34,732 nucleotides of DNA from SURF-58 sp041305085 (GTDB lineage Archaea; Nanobdellota; Nanobdellia; Woesearchaeales; UBA9642): positions 1 to 34,732 of the forward strand of contig JBFYMA010000042.1 of NCBI GenBank assembly GCA_041305085.1. Direction: 5' to 3'. Of the stretch, positions 33,901 through 34,732 are shown piece after piece (the stretch's first letter is position 1; every line of letters starts with the position of its first letter). Below the pieces are notes generated by a model that ran no database searches, was not told where the DNA came from, and saw only the letters and a list, made by a program, of their open reading frames with translations. The translations under genes were made by a program, and so were the position numbers.

Positions 33901-34422
33901 AGTATCACCAATATTAAATGGTGAAGAGCCTGAAACAATTGTCTTATCTACTTGGAATTCCGACATAAGGCCTGTCTTGAAATAAACTATGGATGAATTT
34001 ATTTCTGAAGCAGTGTCAAAAGTTGTAACATTAAATGAATAGTTGCCTGCGCTGTTTGCAGAGAGGTTCATATAAACCCATCTGGCGCTTGCTGCGGTTA
34101 TGTTTGTATCAGTGGCATTACACTGCATCAGGGAATCAGAAACAAGGGCGCATTCTAATTCTGATCCATTCATCAGAATAGCTGAAAAGTTCAATTCAGA
34201 GGCGTTAAGGGCGGTTATGTTAAAAGAGGTTATATTATCATAGGAGGCTGCATTGTTCAGCACTGAAAAATTTGCCTGAATAGTTCCCAGGTTCGTGTTG
34301 TATGCCGGGCTTACAGAAGGGTTTGCAATATGAGTCGCAAACACATAGCTGATTGAAAGCACAAAAAAAAGACCTACAAAAATAAGAAACATTTTCAGAA
34401 AAGATTTTCCTTTTTTATCCAT
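24994..34422 (-). CDS. Giant (3142-residue) membrane-anchored adhesin-like surface protein with His-rich tail
   Basis: Signal segment at ~7-29 (FLKMFLIFVGLFFVLSI). Five DUF11-like repeats follow (each with an INxTDxYxxxCxxFxWSNV core), then a carboxypeptidase-regulatory-like region (GTIYNSSGSPLPGVNVSL), a long unassigned part, two Ig-like modules (SLYGSWSGGWHLN and ALYGDWVAGWHLN) around an Fn3-like one, several Ig-like bacterial-adhesin modules (ITETNFVSAFWEY), and a Ser-rich linker. A DUF11-like domain follows, then a transmembrane helix (FPLTLFILLVVAVAVAVIAF), a basic stop (IKKGNKK) and a tail with ~17 histidines. N-x-S/T sequons are extremely dense, implying heavy glycosylation. The ATG at 34420-34422 is preceded by GGGGTG (8-nt spacing). 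Attachment or cell-cell contact is inferred. A lipoprotein gene follows in the same operon. Confidence 0.8.
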   Translation of the reverse strand: MDKKGKSFLKMFLIFVGLFFVLSISYVFATHIANPSVSPAYNTNLGTIQANFSVLNNAASYDNITSFNITALNASELNFSAILMNGSELECALVSDSLMQCNATDTNITAASARWVYMNLSANSAGNYSFNVTTFDTASEINSSIVYFKTGLMSEFQVDKTIVSGSSPFNIGDTIQFLINISNEGEANITEINITDTYSNSCVNFSWSNVSSTENGTGSINWTDLNSILGITLTSGNNIEILTNFSVIAECSNANNTATVSGTDGISFLTNDGYMTFSAQNVFSFNVTKTLLTSGTITTEDTLQFLLNITNNGTANITGINISDVYNGACLVFNWSNVSSSGNQSGLINWTDLTGIVGYNLSSGRSIEILANFSAGSNCSSTNNASVSVSNSSSASSADASAAYTIVKAFDFIATKTLITSSPYTVGDTISFVINITNTGQNNLTEINLTDTYNSACINFSWSNVSSTANSSGSVSWTDLTDILGLILSAGSTAEITANFTVLSACSNTNNIANFSATDGTNIDYADDLAAFTTQIDYYTSVDITNTEKTSGGYTQNSPIQFEINITNNGTVNLTSINLTDTFTGSCMNFTWSNVSSTENGTGSINWTDLTGTLGFNLSPGSEIIILVNFTTLSNDYCSAINNATASAGNTTSSASDNHWISMQLGNNFMLSISQSLNNPLFLPQKAVLAVNITNTGNTNITELNLTNTYNDTCVDFNISNLGSANYSATGLVEWWDINDGVSLEPGESIIARLNFTALQTCANAFSNVSINATNGTDFQNFVEVTYYNIEQQEQDRGISPYESSLYAPYIYYNTSKVLNFTLARQSSEIQCMQNLTITIPTNYTFNGYNFTTAENYTFTTSGQDLIWTTTGAGFFCGGMGNPTQDFLINVTTNTTHYGPAAITVTAFTDSATNSTMNFAVWTVTNFAYNGTIYNSSGSPLPGVNVSLTIRSFYDGKDYSFGVFSDLSDSNGIFNITAIGLNASQQGGGTPGGLEYQLRAVLYNDSQSRYGMFVGPNFPNFPESPIRFMLDQPEMYLKPAIVFHLMVQGENLGSEPNNTGDIGPGWTPTWNITNLTFGYGLRDKRLGYTVSQSFSRTETERFISIQRDRNYSLVVFPDYSFPLSIDMGGAADACNSTGGNITAAGPGVDAFCTIKNGTFVVDANISAAKNITNLTGYATNSSGDPITSLDDFFIVGFVFQGGNMLFESWSLPFNMGNMERWPANDSYNDLYNLTTGYYNIKLPATEATSYIMLRAYAKKGSVYYMGSYKLNASSQQLGVSELNFTMLPLIEGISKTVTTQNVSQQWNDTTVVNTTAVKFNLVDESATFLDSEQSFVEMKRTLDGQEYLFMVDAQNGTFNVPLAQGESIRKLTIYSQSYAPLSMPVGSAILAGTANGTRIFCENGTCNVTLADFDSFDPETNQSLGISMSMYRSNSTCNIPNPAANCLVGGTELNKTEFSPLKAILAGDISLRIGLGNISVHYVNTDLLASGPPDAAFTNESAGSDLSAAWKFGSSGPEIYDSIMISMPYADSLQGQTITVSIPVLYDNDFNVFWNSSSNITSDLTGTDYEDYLGNIYEAYLNGTGVVCNATDENLTSGLCYKDTTNKVIWIKIPHFSGVGPQVTGSGVDSAPNVSLGSPVDNANSTSQSITFNCTASDDINLSNVSLYGSWSGGWHLNSTNSSGTNNTVYIFTRTVADGSYNWSCSACDNASNCTFASNRTLNIDSTSPTISFVQNYSITNDSVMINWSTNENTNGSIKIGTNSSSLSFANGSASFASVHNYSVYGLLDNTTYYFNVTSCDSFGLCTNAGHYNFTTDANSSDSYPTVTLNSPEDTHNQSGTSVTFNCSATDDINLTSVALYGDWVAGWHLNETNSSGANNTNYIFTKTISVQGTYTWNCKALDNASQATWGTNRTFTIDSTAPVVNITSPANNSNASGTTITVVYSITETNFVSAFWEYTATENGTLSSQSGNFTADVGEGISQNITITATDGTGNSGSEFVVFGIDNTAPVINSISLSDSIVQNNTNVTVTVNVSDAGVGVSTVTANGKALTSQGSDIWNGTINLNNTVSSVTVVATDAVSNSATDNSTTFTIDSTAPVVTINSPASGYNTSAVNITINYSITETNFVSAFWEYNATENGTLSSISGTFVVNVTEGMSQNVTITATDNASRTGTEYVVFNVDQTSPVINSIVLSDSIVQNNTNVTVTVNVSDAGVGISTVTADGNSLTSQGSGIWSGTITLEDSVDSNITVYAEDVVGNNVTNSTTTFTIDDTDPSINTIALADYIVRNGTSVAVTVNSTDTNGVASVTANSVSLTQAGDIWTGSVTLTGSDGGTGNVTVVATDNAGNTKTNYSSDYTVDNTNPVVNITSPSNNATFYIENVTVNWTYTEANFRNMSYKLDQYAYAAASFNHTNLTNLSAGKHKVRVRVYDEAGNAGYGYVNFTVNTLVNASQKLAQLLAQNSGTFGYNLTGNDSTDYSANHTLNLTNKTLTLTVKVNKTGNISNTTVKLKNFPGLNVNWGANFTIVNQSTNASGNITKFGSSALSTVGILGISDFVDDEDYYGEIVFDTTGLTWSYVYYCTDSEESPCTKLSQCPDNNFTGTDDLDCYTNSSTNITVYVDSYSSVSITLDNIVGEATVTSPENNTALATGSDVYLNFSVTEEVNATYSVNDGEWTSLSNGTDFSTKLNGTLNWSSFDDYKGIFANGDYNITVNLTDAYGNNDSFVINFSVSDTTAPTITNITAYNTSHAPSSGTATVVALTDGYATCWYKTSAFNSSNTTGATLMSGSMTTTHSFNVAYTSTSSIGPYYISCSDAPGNNMTTANTTGAISVTITSGSSSSSSSSSSSSSGSSSGGGGAGTGTTSQAQNQTQEQNQTSQDKTPAIKSKKFSIPPGKGLQGNEKLLAAIEKVLLAGKLSDSAISNLLGLSEAISGNVDAERSMVTQEGRTKATLKIKNREQYKIKDFIVYDVVPKSFAANADSITVTTNGKYEVVNPDPEYMFYFDVLSPSEEVTITYDVDGEVSGDTIDEFSTELYATSEEEVLLDTTNKQLTPEPETKKFPLTLFILLVVAVAVAVIAFVFIKKGNKKDLGGGGAFSEHHAKGHGHVEMHREHEHHHEHEHEHHNKHEDKTDEYHPYGKI
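27720..28587 (-). repeat. Recent internal duplication in the giant gene (528-bp period)
   Basis: The stretches 27720-28059 and 28248-28587 are close copies offset by exactly 528 bp (176 codons). The blocks starting CATCAGAAACATTCAC (27783 and 28311) and CTCCCAGAAAGCACTCAC (28021 and 28549) are almost identical at DNA level over tens of bases. This indicates a recent duplication or gene conversion of a two-Ig module. Other repeats in the gene are conserved only in protein. Confidence 0.8.
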
Positions 34423-34430
34423 TACAAATA

Positions 34431-34454
34431 CACCCCTTTCCCCAATTTTATTAA
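34431..34454 (-). promoter_or_regulatory. Promoter/Shine-Dalgarno region of the giant adhesin gene
   Basis: Minus-strand GGGGTG (34431-34436), 8 nt before the ATG, and a TATA-like TTTAATAAAA centred near 34450, about 28 nt from the ATG. The two imply different modes: if the TATA box is used, the mRNA is nearly leaderless and the GGGGTG is unused. I cannot decide between them. Confidence 0.4.
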
Positions 34455-34527
34455 ATACACTAACCACCCCTGATTAGCAAAACAACTAGCAAAGTAGCTG
34501 TCTTAACCAGAAGTTGGTGCACAGGTG

Positions 34528-34537
34528 CTATATAAAT
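34528..34537 (+). promoter_or_regulatory. Plus-strand TATA box before the right-edge RNA candidate
   Basis: CTATATAAAT on the plus strand, predicting a transcription start near 34559. No protein-coding frame begins there. Confidence 0.5.
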
Positions 34538-34558
34538 GTTTTGAAATTGATAGCTATG

Positions 34559-34732
34559 TCCCGAATCTCACCAGAGACTCGCTTTTTGCCGGGCTCGCCT
34601 AGTAATGAATGAGTGAGTGTACACTCCATCTCCGAAGGTATGAGAAACATTCTGTTTCTGGAATGTGCGCTCTCCTTGTTCGGCACAAGCCAACCCTCTG
34701 GAGTGTAGCGACAAATGAAGTGAAAGGCTTCG
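34559..34732 (+). ncRNA. Candidate structured non-coding RNA, cut by the right edge
   Basis: Starting ~26 nt after a TATA box, the sequence is GC-richer than its surroundings and full of complementarity. GAATCTC-ACCA-GAGACTC (34563-34580) is bracketed by CCCG (34560-34563) and CGGG (34590-34593). There is a palindrome GAGTGTACACTC (34615-34626), a hairpin ACATTC/GAATGT (34647-34666), a long-range 8-bp pairing ACACTCCA (34621-34628) with TGGAGTGT (34699-34706), and GAAG/CTTC near the edge. I do not recognise RNase P, SRP or rRNA signatures in this part, so the family is open. Confidence 0.5.

Noticed and set aside
34559..34732. Start of an rRNA gene
   Set aside because: No stretch matches the conserved segments of 16S, 23S or 5S rRNA that I can recall on either strand.

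Overview
The window is archaeal, probably from a DPANN-type lineage (Woesearchaeota/Pacearchaeota/Nanoarchaeota-like), though the exact phylum cannot be fixed from one window. The evidence is a set of archaeal/eukaryotic-type information genes (Alba, S17e, S27e, L44e, L37e, S8e, Nop10, aIF2-alpha, an Lsm protein, GINS51), an S-layer protein of the MJ type, class III (archaeal pilin) signal peptides and a tRNA with introns. TATA boxes also lie 25-29 nt upstream of many start codons, so much of the genome appears to be expressed from leaderless mRNAs. The sequence is AT-rich and tightly packed. Nearly everything is on the minus strand; exceptions are an AbiEi-like regulator, one unknown gene, S8e and a candidate RNA at the right edge.

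Layout. 1-1031: Alba (cut by the edge), S17e and a degenerate ureohydrolase-like protein. 1075-8027: a five-gene operon of pilin-like exported proteins, two with clear class III signal peptides, including a 1291-residue protein whose von Willebrand A domain is split by nested beta-sandwich insertions. 8130-10383: the conserved information operon L44e-S27e-aIF2alpha-Nop10-PAC2. 10467-15411: GINS51, a DUF11-type exported protein and the S-layer protein with a strong promoter, leader and Shine-Dalgarno.

15412-21790 looks like an accessory segment: an orphan AbiEi-type regulator with nested inverted repeats at its promoter, a 782-residue protein that appears to combine a PD-(D/E)XK-like site with a YprB-type DEDD exonuclease, a bacterial-type DnaG primase (CHC2 zinc finger plus TOPRIM) and an unknown gene. 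It abuts a tRNA-Leu(UAG) gene that appears to carry two introns, one in the D-loop.

21863-24202 returns to housekeeping: an unknown protein, L37e, Lsm, a Dph6-like ATP pyrophosphatase and S8e. 24203-24505 has no gene but holds a GC-rich 139-nt block that folds on paper into a closed multi-hairpin structure. 24506-34422 is a two-gene cell-surface operon: a 3142-residue membrane-anchored adhesin-like protein with DUF11, Ig-like and Fn3-like repeats and a histidine-rich cytoplasmic tail, followed by a small lipoprotein. The right edge (34528-34732) has a plus-strand TATA box followed by a GC-richer, hairpin-forming segment that is probably the start of a non-coding RNA gene.

About half the window is devoted to the cell surface (pilins, S-layer, DUF11 proteins, giant adhesin), as expected for an organism that attaches to a host or surface. 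That lifestyle is inference. The best candidates for something new are the tRNA-adjacent DnaG/dual-nuclease/AbiEi segment, the vWA-tipped pilin operon, the twice-interrupted tRNA-Leu and the two structured RNA candidates.
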